64,000 nucleotides of DNA, taken from positions 1,302,001 through 1,366,000 of the forward strand of contig NZ_CP113913.1 in assembly GCF_029395355.1 (NCBI RefSeq), written 5' to 3'. Positions 26,067 through 34,814 of this stretch are shown one piece after another. The notes under the pieces were generated by a model that saw only the letters and a program-made list of their open reading frames with translations, had not been told where the DNA came from and made no database searches. This DNA comes from Bifidobacterium sp. ESL0800. GTDB taxonomy: Bacteria; Actinomycetota; Actinomycetes; Actinomycetales; Bifidobacteriaceae. Made by a program: the position numbers and the translations under genes. How positions within the stretch are numbered: the first letter of the stretch is position 1; each line of letters opens with the position of its first letter.

Positions 26067-26494
26067 GAAGGAGATTCATAAAGAAAGACTATCTGGGGAC
26101 GACCGCCGACGGCAAACCGACAGTACACAAAGAGAGTTATCCAGTTACCATCGAAGCGGGCGAGAAATACTGGATACTCACCATTCCCGGTGTCGGGGTG
26201 ACCCAGGCACGCAAACTCAGCGAAGTGGACGACATGGCTCGCGACCTCATCGAGATCATGACCGGGGACCAAAACTTCGCCATGACGAAAGAAGTGAAGT
26301 TCCCCGAAGAGGTGGAGGCGCACCTGGAGGCCATGAAACGCTACCGCGAGCAGTCCAAGAAAGCGAATACGCTGGCGGCGCAGGAATCCCGCAAAGCCGC
26401 GAAAGGATTGCGTCAGGTCGGCCTCACCTTGCGGCAAATCGGCCAAGCCATGGGCATCTCCTACCAGCGCGCCAGCCAGCTGGTCAACGGATGA
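26063..26494 (+). CDS. hicB: HicB-type antitoxin with C-terminal HTH
   Basis: 143 residues. Residues about 20-75 form the HicB fold (SYPVTIEAGEKYWILTIPGVGVTQARKLSEVDDMARDLIEIMTG), a charged helix follows, and residues about 112-142 make a helix-turn-helix (GLTLRQIGQAMGISYQRASQLV) for binding the hic promoter. It overlaps hicA by 4 nt, so toxin and antitoxin are translated together. The pair lies next to a gene-free stretch rich in repeats, a usual setting for mobile toxin-antitoxin loci. Confidence 0.88.
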   Translation: MRRRFIKKDYLGTTADGKPTVHKESYPVTIEAGEKYWILTIPGVGVTQARKLSEVDDMARDLIEIMTGDQNFAMTKEVKFPEEVEAHLEAMKRYREQSKKANTLAAQESRKAAKGLRQVGLTLRQIGQAMGISYQRASQLVNG

Positions 26495-26582
26495 GACCTT
26501 GACTTGCACAATATTTGCAAATGTCAAATGAGAAGACAGAAATTCATAAAAAATCAAGAAATCTTGAATTTTGTCTAAATAA

Positions 26583-26610
26583 TTGGCGTTTTGCAACACA
26601 TTTATATAAA
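26583..26610 (+). promoter_or_regulatory. Promoter of the LuxR-type gene, possible leaderless transcript
   Basis: TTGGCG (26583-26588) and TATAAA (26605-26610) with a 16-bp spacer. The expected start site falls at or within a few bases of the ATG at 26619, and there is no ribosome binding site, so translation may be leaderless. Confidence 0.45.
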
Positions 26611-26618
26611 ATCGAGTC

Positions 26619-27623
26619 ATGGAAGAGGCACAATCATCGCCAAGACGCGAACTACGTATTGTCATCATCGACGATGACCCCTGCGCATTGGAGCACGAAG
26701 CCAGCATCGTGGGCAGTGTCCAAAATCGCGACGGCTGCCATATCAAAATATGGCCGACGACAAAACTCGACGCGGGGATTCACCAATGTCTATATTCTCC
26801 TCGTCAACCTGATGTACTCATCATCGATTTATCCGTCAACAGCGACATTATTGAACCCACTCTGAAAACAATCAAGGATTCCCGACCAGACATCATTCTC
26901 ATCGGCATCACCGCCCACATCAACAGACACATCAATTCGACCGCTTCCCAACAGTATCTTCGCTGCATTATCAACAAGGCCGAGCTGAACCACGCACTTC
27001 CTGCCGAGCTCAAAGAGATCTATCACCAAAAGATATTGCATCCTCCTACCCAGCCGCTCGAACCGAAAAGGACCATCCCTCCCTCTCATTGCACAAACAG
27101 GCAAACGACACAACGCCGCAAACAGCGGGAACGGAAATCCCACAATCCTCATCGTTCGGCAAACGACGATGACGACCCCAACAGGCGGCAAACACGGACT
27201 ACCCACAAAGGCGTGGCTTCAGACCCTGAACACGTTGCCTGCCAAACAGATCAATTGACAAATCCGAACACACCAATTCAACAACGGATTGCAACTCAAG
27301 GCCGCTATGGCGATGCACTCCCTGCGTCCGTAAATCTTCAAAGCGCTGATTCATCCGGCGATAACGACCTAGTACAGACACAGGAGCGTATGACTGCTAC
27401 ACTGCGCTTTCAACAAAAGCCCCTGCCTCTCTCACCGGCCGAATTACGCGTCATCAATCTGTGCTCGCAAGGAATGGGAACGGACGAGGTCGCCGAGCAT
27501 CTGAGTATTTCCTCCAACACCGTTTATTCGCATCGAAGCCACATCATGGGCAAATACCACACACATTCCTGGCACGAGGCACTCACCATCTATGAGGAAA
27601 GGACGAAGAACGGAACCTCATAA
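26619..27623 (+). CDS. LuxR/NarL-type response regulator with long linker
   Basis: 334 residues. Residues 12-125 are a receiver domain with acidic pocket D18-D19-D20, phospho-acceptor D70 in VLIIDLS, T98 and K120, so all key residues are kept. Residues about 135-265 are a hydrophilic, low-complexity linker rich in Arg, Thr, Asn and Gln. Residues about 272-325 are a LuxR helix-turn-helix (LSPAELRVINLCSQGMGTDEVAEHLSISSNTVYSHRSHIM). Ordinary NarL regulators have about 210-220 residues, so the linker is the odd feature. No histidine kinase is next to it. It follows hicB by 124 bp and has its own promoter. Target genes are unknown. Confidence 0.85.
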   Translation: MEEAQSSPRRELRIVIIDDDPCALEHEASIVGSVQNRDGCHIKIWPTTKLDAGIHQCLYSPRQPDVLIIDLSVNSDIIEPTLKTIKDSRPDIILIGITAHINRHINSTASQQYLRCIINKAELNHALPAELKEIYHQKILHPPTQPLEPKRTIPPSHCTNRQTTQRRKQRERKSHNPHRSANDDDDPNRRQTRTTHKGVASDPEHVACQTDQLTNPNTPIQQRIATQGRYGDALPASVNLQSADSSGDNDLVQTQERMTATLRFQQKPLPLSPAELRVINLCSQGMGTDEVAEHLSISSNTVYSHRSHIMGKYHTHSWHEALTIYEERTKNGTS

Positions 27624-27632
27624 GGCACCGAA

Positions 27633-27660
27633 GGCGCATAGTCCGTAAGGAAAATGCGCC
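27633..27660. terminator. Hairpin between convergent luxR-type and def genes
   Basis: Stem GGCGCAT/ATGCGCC (27633-27639 with 27654-27660), in position to end both transcripts. No T-tract on the plus strand. Confidence 0.5.
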
Positions 27661-27738
27661 AAGTCGAATCTTGGATCGTTCGCGTAATCCGAGAAAGATA
27701 TCGACAGCAAGGAAACTCAGCAAGAAGCACAACCGACG

Positions 27739-28509
27739 CTAGGCAAGCTTGAAACCCAGCTCCTTGGCGGCATCTGCCGGAACCGGGTCTTCGCACCAAT
27801 AATCCTCGAGATTTTCGTCGGTCGCCAAAGAACGGATCTCGGCCTGATCGATGTAGACCTCGCCGCTTAAATGATCGGTTTCGTGCTGGAAGATGCGGGC
27901 CGGCCAGCCGTGCAGGCGTTCCTCGTGTTTGTTGCCATCCTCGTCCTGCCAACGGGCGACGATGTCGAGCCAACGACGGCGAACAGCCTGATAGCCGGAG
28001 AAGCTCAGGCAGCCTTCGTAGAAGCTGCGCTGCTCGGAGCCGATGGGTTCATAGGTCGGATTGATGATGGCACGGAACGGGAATTCGGCGATTTCGCGCG
28101 GATCGTTCGTGTCGTCGATGACGTTTTCGTTGTCGTCATCGGTCACGCTGTTCTCTACGTCTGGCGTATCCTGGCCGTTGTTGCCACCGACATGACCTTC
28201 GGGGTTGTCGTCGACTCCCCTGCCGCCGACGCGCACATGGTCTTCCACCACAGCGATACGCAGGCCGAGACCGATCTGCGGGGCAGCCAGGCCGACGCCC
28301 GGCGCCTCAAGCATCGTGACGCGCATGGCCTCAATGAGTTTAGATAGCGTGCGCTTGCTCAGCTGGCCATCATATTCCACCGCATTCTGACGCAGCACGG
28401 GCTCCCCCATCTGCACGATGGGCAGAATCTTCTCCTTGCCGCCGGTTTTGATCAGGTGCTCGACCGCACGATTGAGTTCGGTGTCGACTTTGGAATTTCG
28501 GGAGAACAT
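27739..28509 (-). CDS. def: Peptide deformylase
   Basis: 256 residues. Removes the formyl group from the N-terminal Met of new proteins. The three motifs are present: GVGLAAPQ (71-78), EGCLS (165-169, metal Cys) and HETDH (209-213, two metal His and the catalytic Glu). Between motifs 1 and 2, residues about 92-140 are an extra Gly/Asp/Asn-rich acidic segment, which makes the protein 60-90 residues longer than most deformylases. The start ATG overlaps the glmM stop by one base, so the two genes are coupled; AGGAG lies 11 nt upstream. Confidence 0.94.
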   Translation of the reverse strand: MFSRNSKVDTELNRAVEHLIKTGGKEKILPIVQMGEPVLRQNAVEYDGQLSKRTLSKLIEAMRVTMLEAPGVGLAAPQIGLGLRIAVVEDHVRVGGRGVDDNPEGHVGGNNGQDTPDVENSVTDDDNENVIDDTNDPREIAEFPFRAIINPTYEPIGSEQRSFYEGCLSFSGYQAVRRRWLDIVARWQDEDGNKHEERLHGWPARIFQHETDHLSGEVYIDQAEIRSLATDENLEDYWCEDPVPADAAKELGFKLA

Positions 28510-29897
28510 CAGATCGCCAGCTCCTGCGCGACCACGGCGGCCAGACGCTGGCAGACCTCATCGGCCTGCTGTTGCGTTTCAGCCTCGACCATCACGCGGA
28601 CCAGCGGTTCGGTGCCACTGGGACGCAGCAGCACGCGGCCGGTGTTGCCGAGCAGCTTCTCCTCGCGCGCGACGGCGTCCTGCACCTTGGCGTTGGTGGG
28701 CGCGGCCTTCTTGTCGACCTTGGGAACGTTGATGAGCTGCTGCGGCAGCTGCGGGAAGTCGGCGGCGAGTTCCTTCAAGGACTTGCCGGACTTGACGACC
28801 TCGTTGCACAGGGTGAGCGCGGTCAGCGTGCCGTCGCCGGTGGTGGCGAACTCACGGTTGATGACGTGGCCGGACTGCTCACCGCCGATGGAATAATCGC
28901 CCTTGAGCATTTCCTCAAGGACGTAGCGGTCGCCGACGTTGGTCTGCACCGTCGAGATGCCCATGTCTTTCAGCGCCAGCTTGAGACCGAGGTTGCTCAT
29001 CACGGTGACCACCAGCGTATTGTGGTTGAGCTTGCCTTCGCGCTTCTTGGCACGCGCGAGGATGCCCATTTCCTGATCGCCGTTGACCATATTGCCGTCT
29101 TCGTCCACAGCCAGGCAGCGGTCCGCGTCACCGTCGAAGGCCACGCCCATCGCGGCACCGGAGGCCTTGACCATCGCCTGCAGCTGCTCGGGGTGGGTGG
29201 AACCGGCCTTCTTGTTGATGTTGTAGCCGTCAGGCGAAGCGTTGATGACCAGCACCTCGGCTCCGGCACGACGCAAGGCCTCGGGCGCGACCACGGAAGT
29301 GGCGCCATTGGCGCAATCGGCCACGATCTTCAGGCCCTTCAGCGGCTTGGGCTGGGTCTTGTCGGGCGCAATCGGCGCGATGGCACTGACCAGATGGTCG
29401 ATATACATATTGGTGGCGGTATTGATGTCATGACTTACGCGGCCTACGCCGGCACCCGTCGGACGATCCCAATCCTTGCCAAGCACCGCTTCAATCTCGT
29501 CCTCCTTCTTGTCCGGCAACTTGAAGCCGCCGCGAGCGAAGAACTTGATGCCGTTGTCGGGCATGGGGTTGTGAGAAGCGGAGATGACAGCGCCCATTTC
29601 GACGTTGAGTTCGCTGGTCAGATACGCCACGCCGGGAGTCGGGATAATGCCGGCGTCGATGACATCGAAGCCGCCAGCGCTCATGCCCGCCGCGAGCGCC
29701 GAAGCGAGAAAATCGCCGGAAACACGGGTGTCACGGCCGATCAACGCACGCCGACGGCCCTCCTTGTGCTCTTCCTCGGTTCCGGACGAATCGCCAAGCA
29801 CACGCACCGCCGCGTCGCCCAGGTCGAGCGCCAGCCTTGCGGTCAAATCCCTGTTCGCCAGTCCGCGAACGCCATCGGTTCCAAACATATTAGGCAT
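28509..29897 (-). CDS. glmM: Phosphoglucosamine mutase
   Basis: 462 residues. Converts glucosamine 6-phosphate to glucosamine 1-phosphate for UDP-GlcNAc and peptidoglycan. N-terminal FGTDGVRG, phosphoserine loop ISASHNPMPDNG with S108, metal loop DGDADR and sugar loop GGEQSGH are all seen, and the C-terminal phosphate site is RPSGTEPLVRVMVE. I start at 29897 (GGAGG 11 nt upstream); an ATG at 29888 is also possible. It is the first gene of the glmM-def pair. Confidence 0.96.
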   Translation of the reverse strand: MPNMFGTDGVRGLANRDLTARLALDLGDAAVRVLGDSSGTEEEHKEGRRRALIGRDTRVSGDFLASALAAGMSAGGFDVIDAGIIPTPGVAYLTSELNVEMGAVISASHNPMPDNGIKFFARGGFKLPDKKEDEIEAVLGKDWDRPTGAGVGRVSHDINTATNMYIDHLVSAIAPIAPDKTQPKPLKGLKIVADCANGATSVVAPEALRRAGAEVLVINASPDGYNINKKAGSTHPEQLQAMVKASGAAMGVAFDGDADRCLAVDEDGNMVNGDQEMGILARAKKREGKLNHNTLVVTVMSNLGLKLALKDMGISTVQTNVGDRYVLEEMLKGDYSIGGEQSGHVINREFATTGDGTLTALTLCNEVVKSGKSLKELAADFPQLPQQLINVPKVDKKAAPTNAKVQDAVAREEKLLGNTGRVLLRPSGTEPLVRVMVEAETQQQADEVCQRLAAVVAQELAI

Positions 29898-30060
29898 GCT
29901 GCTTTTATCCTCCGCTTGCACGAATAGTACTGGACTTCATCTTACTCAAGAGACTTCACGTGCGCCGCACCGCCCCGCAACACTGCCCGATTTCGTCGCA
30001 TTTGCCCAGACTCGCCTGACTGGCGGTGAACAGGTTCCGGGCGTAGTGGCCATGTATGCG

Positions 30061-30093
30061 AAACCCCGCCGCGGATTACATGCGGCGGGGTTT
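30061..30093 (-). terminator. Rho-independent terminator of pepN
   Basis: A perfect 12-bp GC-rich stem (30061-30072 with 30082-30093), 27 bp beyond the pepN stop. It is symmetrical enough to work for transcripts from either side. Confidence 0.85.
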
Positions 30094-30119
30094 CACTTCT
30101 GTGGCTGTTACCAGACGAA

Positions 30120-32732
30120 TTACTTCAGGCTGGCGTTGTAGGCGGCGACCTTCACCGCGCGGCGGGAGGACTCGACGTTGCCGATGATGATGTTGCGCAG
30201 GGCGCGCGCGGCGTCCTGGTGGGCATCGAGCCACTCGTCACCCAGGCGAACCAGCTCTGTGGCGTCCGCATACGCCGGGTAGAGGTCGTTCAAGAGCGAC
30301 TCGGCCATGTGGAAGGTGCGGTTCTCCCAGATCCAGTCGGCGGTCTCGAAATACTTGGCGGCATAGGGCTCGGCGAGCTTGCCGCTCAGATTGCCGGAGA
30401 AGCCGAGCGCCGCGGCCTCGAGCTGGGAGTTGGTCAGGCTCAGGTCGCGGATGGAGGCGTCCCAGGCCCATGCCTTGGCAACGGCTGTCGGCACAGAGGC
30501 CTTGGCGCCGTAGGCGAACTCACGGTTGTCGGTGGTGTCGCGCAGCTTCAGTTCCGCGTCGATCGCCTCGTTGTCCATCTCGCCCACGGCGGCGAGCGCC
30601 TTGGTGAGCGCCCAGCGCATGTTGTTGTCGATCTCGAGGCCCTTGAGCTTGAGCGACCCGGAGAGCAGGCCCTTGACGTTGGAGACGAACGGGGCGTCGC
30701 CCTGAGCGCCGTAGTCCAGATAGGCGCTGACGAGCTGGAACTGTTCGTCGCTGCCGGCCTCGGCCGCGTTGGCCAGGTCCCACAGGCCCTCGGCGACGTG
30801 CTTACGCACGGCCTCGCGGCGGGCGGGAGCCACATACTGCGTGGCGGTGATCTTCAGGCAGCGCAGCGCGTAGCGGAAGGTGGTGGACTCGTGCTCGGTG
30901 GAGAGCATCTTCAGGCTCAGGTCGAGGAAGCGCTCGGCCGGGAACTGCGCGTCGCGGGTCATGTCCCAGAAGGCCAGCCACACCACGGCACGAGCCAGGG
31001 CATCGTCGAACTCGAAGAGATGTTCGGCAGCGAACTCACTGGACTTGCCATCGAAGCGCAGTTTGGTGTAGGTCAGGTCATCGTCGTTGAGCATGATGAA
31101 GTCGGGGCGCTTCTTGCCGGCGGCTTCGGCGGCCACGGTGGTCTCGCCGGTGACGTCGAGCTCGATGCGGTCGGTACGCACGATCTTGCCGGTCGCCGCG
31201 TCGCGGTTGTAGAAGCCGATGGCCATGCGGTGCGCGCGCAGCACCGGGTGATCGGCTGGCGCGGTCTGCGTCAGCGTGAGCGACTTGATGGTGCCGTCGC
31301 CGTTCTCCTCGACGTCGGCCGAGATGGTGTTGATGCCGGATTCCTCGAGCCACTGCTTGCTCCAGGTCTTCAGGTCGCGGCCACTCGCGGCCTCGAGCTC
31401 GACCAGCAGGTCCTTCAGCGTGGCGTTGTCGTACTTGTGCTTGTTCAAGTAGCTGTTGATGCCCTTGAAGAACTTCTCACGGCCGACGTAGGCCACCAGC
31501 TGCTTCAGCACGGAGCCGCCCTTGGCGTAGGTGATGCCGTCGAAGTTGACCTCGGTGTCGTGCAGGTCGTTGATCGGCGCGGTGATCGGGTGAGTGGTCG
31601 GCAGCTGGTCCTGGTTCAGGGCCCAGCTCTTCTCGCCGGAGGTGAAGGTGGCCCAGGAATCGGTCCAATCGGTGGCCTCGGCGGTGGACAAGGAGGACAT
31701 GAACTCGGCGAAGGACTCGTTCAACCACAGGTCGTTCCACCACTTCATCGTCACCAGGTCGCCAAACCACATGTGCGCCAGCTCGTGCAGGACGGTGACG
31801 ACGCGGCGCTCGGCCAGCGCGTCGGTGACCTTGGAGCCGAAGACGTAGGAGTCGCGGATGGTGACCATGCCGATGTTCTCCATGGCGCCCGCGTTGTATT
31901 CAGGCACGTAGATCTGGTCGAACTTGGCATACGGATACGGCACGCCCCAGGTCTTGGCATAGAAAGCGAAGCCCTTCTTGGTGATGTCGAAGAGATAGTC
32001 CGCGTCTTTGGCAAAATCATCCTTCAAGGACTGGCGGCAATACTGGGCCATCGGCACGGTGCGACCGTCCTCGTTGGCGTAAGTGGTGTGCCACTGCGCA
32101 TACGGGCCGGCGCAAATCGCGGTGAGGTAGGAACTCATCTTGGGGGTGGTCTCGAAGATCCAACGCTTGGTGCGCTCGGCCGGATGCGACTGCAGCGTGC
32201 CTTCCTCGGTCATCGCGTCAAGCTCGGCGGTGGAGGCCACCGGCATGTTGGAGGTGACGAGCCAGGAAGCGGGCGCGGTGACCTCGAAGTCGAAAGTGGC
32301 CTTGATGTCGGGCTGGTCGAAGACGGCATAGACGCGGCGGGCGTCCGGCACCTCGAACTGGGAGTAGAGGTAGACGTTGTCGTCGGCCGGGTCGACCGAG
32401 CGGTGCAGGCCCTCGCCCGTGGTGGAGTACTGGCAGGAGGAGACGACCTTCAGGGTGTTGTGTTCCAAGAGAGCCGGCAGCTCAATGCGATTGTCGACGT
32501 AATACTTCGACGGATCGAGCGTTTCGCCGTTGAGCTCGATGATGCTGACCTCGTCGGCGATGAGGTCAGCGAAGCTGGAACTCCCGGCTTTCGCGTCAAA
32601 CGTGATGACGGCAACTGACGGGAAATTCTTCGGCCCCTTCGTAAGGTCAAGGTCAACATGATAGCTGACCGGACCGGTGATGATCGACTTGCGTTCCTCG
32701 GCCTCGACACGGGTAAGATTCGCTCCTGGCAT
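30120..32732 (-). CDS. pepN: M1 family aminopeptidase N
   Basis: 870 residues, a zinc aminopeptidase that trims N-terminal residues from peptides in the cytoplasm. Visible: GAMEN exopeptidase motif, zinc ligands H316 and H320 in HELAH and E339 in WLNESFAEF, and the ERAP1-like C-terminal helical domain (about 540-860) ending WIWENRTFHMAESLLNDLYP. I choose the ATG at 32732 because AGGAG is just upstream; the frame is open to 32858. No signal peptide. It is transcribed alone. Confidence 0.95.
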   Translation of the reverse strand: MPGANLTRVEAEERKSIITGPVSYHVDLDLTKGPKNFPSVAVITFDAKAGSSSFADLIADEVSIIELNGETLDPSKYYVDNRIELPALLEHNTLKVVSSCQYSTTGEGLHRSVDPADDNVYLYSQFEVPDARRVYAVFDQPDIKATFDFEVTAPASWLVTSNMPVASTAELDAMTEEGTLQSHPAERTKRWIFETTPKMSSYLTAICAGPYAQWHTTYANEDGRTVPMAQYCRQSLKDDFAKDADYLFDITKKGFAFYAKTWGVPYPYAKFDQIYVPEYNAGAMENIGMVTIRDSYVFGSKVTDALAERRVVTVLHELAHMWFGDLVTMKWWNDLWLNESFAEFMSSLSTAEATDWTDSWATFTSGEKSWALNQDQLPTTHPITAPINDLHDTEVNFDGITYAKGGSVLKQLVAYVGREKFFKGINSYLNKHKYDNATLKDLLVELEAASGRDLKTWSKQWLEESGINTISADVEENGDGTIKSLTLTQTAPADHPVLRAHRMAIGFYNRDAATGKIVRTDRIELDVTGETTVAAEAAGKKRPDFIMLNDDDLTYTKLRFDGKSSEFAAEHLFEFDDALARAVVWLAFWDMTRDAQFPAERFLDLSLKMLSTEHESTTFRYALRCLKITATQYVAPARREAVRKHVAEGLWDLANAAEAGSDEQFQLVSAYLDYGAQGDAPFVSNVKGLLSGSLKLKGLEIDNNMRWALTKALAAVGEMDNEAIDAELKLRDTTDNREFAYGAKASVPTAVAKAWAWDASIRDLSLTNSQLEAAALGFSGNLSGKLAEPYAAKYFETADWIWENRTFHMAESLLNDLYPAYADATELVRLGDEWLDAHQDAARALRNIIIGNVESSRRAVKVAAYNASLK

Positions 32733-32971
32733 TTCGCTCCTTTTGAGATTGGGAAATAATACGATAATTCCATTATGCCAGCCGGAGCCGTCACCGGACA
32801 GTATTTTCAGCCAAAGCCATGATTGGACGTCGATTTCAAGGTCGGGATATACCCCCAAAAAATCTCGCGACGGGTCATGGACACACGCAAAATCGGGACA
32901 ATACGGTCAATGATGTCTAGCAGCGCTTTATGCTAAAAGAGTTGAGAGAATATCGGGAAAGCTGTGTCACC

Positions 32972-33307
32972 ATGAACATTAGCTATGAACGCTCGGGGTG
33001 CAAGCAGTTTTTCAAAAAGCATCGCGATGACGAAAAGACCATCAAAGCCTGCATTGAAAAGGCCCTGGCGACGCAGCTGGAGACCGGAATGTCGAAGGTC
33101 AAGCGCGCGGTGTCGGCGCGAGTGAACGGGCAATGCGTCTACGAATGCCGTATCAATCTCAAACGCACGGGCTCGGCGCGGGTCGCGTTCGTCGTCAACG
33201 AAAACAACACCGATATCGATGTGCTCTTCATCTCCTCGGTGCTGCAGAAAGACGAATTCACCCATATGCTCGAACGAGATCTGAAGGAGGCCGGGCTATG
33301 CGACTGA
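32972..33307 (+). CDS. Unknown protein, first gene of a two-gene cassette
   Basis: 111 residues; not recognised. The sequence has a basic N-terminal helix (CKQFFKKHRDDEKTIKACIEKAL) followed by a run of alternating strands (CVYECRINLKRTG-SARVAFVVNE-IDVLFISSVLQKDEF), an order loosely like the RelE/ParE toxin fold, but I cannot show homology. I start at 32972 behind GGGAAAG; an in-frame ATG at 32930 is possible. The stop overlaps the next gene by 10 nt, so the two are surely co-translated. Size, coupling and isolation suggest a toxin-antitoxin-like pair (inference). Confidence 0.6.
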   Translation: MNISYERSGCKQFFKKHRDDEKTIKACIEKALATQLETGMSKVKRAVSARVNGQCVYECRINLKRTGSARVAFVVNENNTDIDVLFISSVLQKDEFTHMLERDLKEAGLCD

Positions 33308-33582
33308 TTCCTGTGAAACAAGCGCTGAGCATGATGGAGAACGCGACGCCGGCGAAATCGGAATATAAAAAACTCACGTTCTGGACCGCCAAAAAAGACC
33401 GTTCGCTCTGCCTCGAACACGACGGAAACGGCCTGATTCTGCACGAGCTGGGCTATCGCGAGGAAAGCACGGCCTTCACTTCGGACAAGCACGACGTCCA
33501 CGAATGCAAGCACGCCGTCAAACAGGCGTTCAAGCGCGAGTTCCCCCGCAGCCACAAGGTCTACGTTTCCGCGGTGAAATAA
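33298..33582 (+). CDS. Unknown protein, second gene of a two-gene cassette
   Basis: 94 residues; not recognised. It begins MRLIPVKQALSMMENATPAKSEYKKLTFW and ends with a basic helix (CKHAVKQAFKREFPRSHKVYVSAVK). GGAGG lies 7 nt before the ATG at 33298, inside the end of the upstream gene; the longer frame from 33133 is only an overlap artefact. A terminator-like hairpin follows 11 bp after the stop, so the cassette is a closed two-gene unit. Confidence 0.6.
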   Translation: MRLIPVKQALSMMENATPAKSEYKKLTFWTAKKDRSLCLEHDGNGLILHELGYREESTAFTSDKHDVHECKHAVKQAFKREFPRSHKVYVSAVK

Positions 33583-33593
33583 CAAACAATATC

Positions 33594-33629
33594 AGAGCGG
33601 CGACCACCAAGCCTGGTAGCCACCGCTCT
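33594..33629 (+). terminator. Terminator of the two-gene cassette
   Basis: AGAGCGG/CCGCTCT stem (33594-33600 with 33623-33629) with an inner ACCA/TGGT stem, followed by TATTAATT. Confidence 0.7.
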
Positions 33630-33665
33630 TATTAATTGCGTATCAATCTATCCTGTATGAACCAG

Positions 33666-34511
33666 TCATACCAGCGCATATTCTTGCGGATAGTGCTGCG
33701 CAAGCTGCTTGAGCAGCAGATGGCGCGCCAGCCAGAGCGCGAGCAGCGGCAGGGCGAAACCGACGGTGACGTCGGAGAGGAAATGGGCGCCTTGCATCAT
33801 ACGGCTCAACATGACGACCAACGCGTAAACCAGCGCAAGCCCAAAAACCATGCCCTCCTTGCTTTTCCAGCGCGGCTCGACCAGGGCGAGCAGGCAGAGC
33901 GACAAGGTTGAGCCGGCCCACAGGGAATGGCCGGAGGGGAAGGATTTGATATTGTCGGCCACACCACCAGCGGCGACGAGATAGTGCTTGCCGTTCGGGT
34001 GATACCACGGCGTGAACAGGTCAAGATCGCCCTGCATCGCGCGGAAACGGACACGGCCCCAGAGGATTTTGGCGACTTCCAGCACACCCATCGAACACAG
34101 GAACACCGCCACGATCACGATGCCGGCCCAGCGATAGCGCCGCTTCAACTCGTCGGGAATCTTATAGACGATGGCGGCGATCAGGATGGCGACGATGACG
34201 CCGTAGGCGACGCCGAACAGATGGCAGTATTTGTAACACAATGCGAGTCCCAACAACGTCGAACCGAGGTAGACAAGGCCTGAAAGCACAAGTTTCGCAA
34301 GATTCTCTCGTACGAATCTGTAGGTCCAGAAGAGCAACGCCGCACCAATCATCAGTACGGTCGCGCCGATAAGCGGAGCCAGCCGCTCAAAGAACGCCGA
34401 AAAACCATTACCGGGCATGTACAGCGCCTGATCGATGCGCAGATCGGCGAACGTACCGATGATCAACAGAACCAATGCGCCAATCGCTGTGGCAGGAAAT
34501 ATCTTTTTCAT
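33666..34511 (-). CDS. PAP2 family membrane phosphatase
   Basis: 281 residues with about six membrane segments. The three acid-phosphatase motifs are in order: K-x6-RxR-like KILWGRVRFR, PSGHS, and SR-x5-H-x3-D in SRMMQGAHFLSD. Members dephosphorylate lipid phosphates such as undecaprenyl pyrophosphate or phosphatidate at the membrane. GAGGAT lies about 8 nt before the ATG at 34511; the frame extends to 34610 without a better site. A role in undecaprenyl phosphate recycling would suit the cell-wall genes around it, but that is inference. Confidence 0.88.
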   Translation of the reverse strand: MKKIFPATAIGALVLLIIGTFADLRIDQALYMPGNGFSAFFERLAPLIGATVLMIGAALLFWTYRFVRENLAKLVLSGLVYLGSTLLGLALCYKYCHLFGVAYGVIVAILIAAIVYKIPDELKRRYRWAGIVIVAVFLCSMGVLEVAKILWGRVRFRAMQGDLDLFTPWYHPNGKHYLVAAGGVADNIKSFPSGHSLWAGSTLSLCLLALVEPRWKSKEGMVFGLALVYALVVMLSRMMQGAHFLSDVTVGFALPLLALWLARHLLLKQLAQHYPQEYALV

Positions 34512-34814
34512 ACGTTCAATCCTCATGGTCCGTATCGTTTTCTTTTTCATATCATTGCCGTAAAGAACATACATACCAACCCGCACCGCGGCGGTTTCGG
34601 CCGTCTGCAAGTCAGCGTTGCCAATTCCAAGCTCAATACTGTATCCCGCCGAAAGCCACGGACCACGTCTGCCTGCGAGAGGTTCGGGAAACGTTCACAT
34701 AGCAATTTCCCCGGCAAGCGCGAAGCCTACCGGGGAAATGCAACACTAGTTACTTGGATTCGGTTCGACGGTATTGTCGAAATCGGACAAAGCCCAAGTA
34801 CAACGGGCTCAGCC
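34512..34814. other. 303-bp space between RNase J and PAP2 genes
   Basis: Holds the RNase J terminator hairpin at 34705-34739 and, presumably, the PAP2 promoter. No gene or RNA seen. Confidence 0.5.
34705..34739 (-). terminator. Hairpin after RNase J
   Basis: Ten-bp stem (34705-34714 with 34730-34739), 76 bp beyond the stop of the RNase J gene on the minus strand. Confidence 0.6.

Noticed and set aside
30219..32618. 799-codon open frame antisense to pepN
   Set aside because: Same artefact; the protein is Gly/Val/Arg/Glu-rich with no motifs, and the sense strand encodes an intact M1 peptidase.
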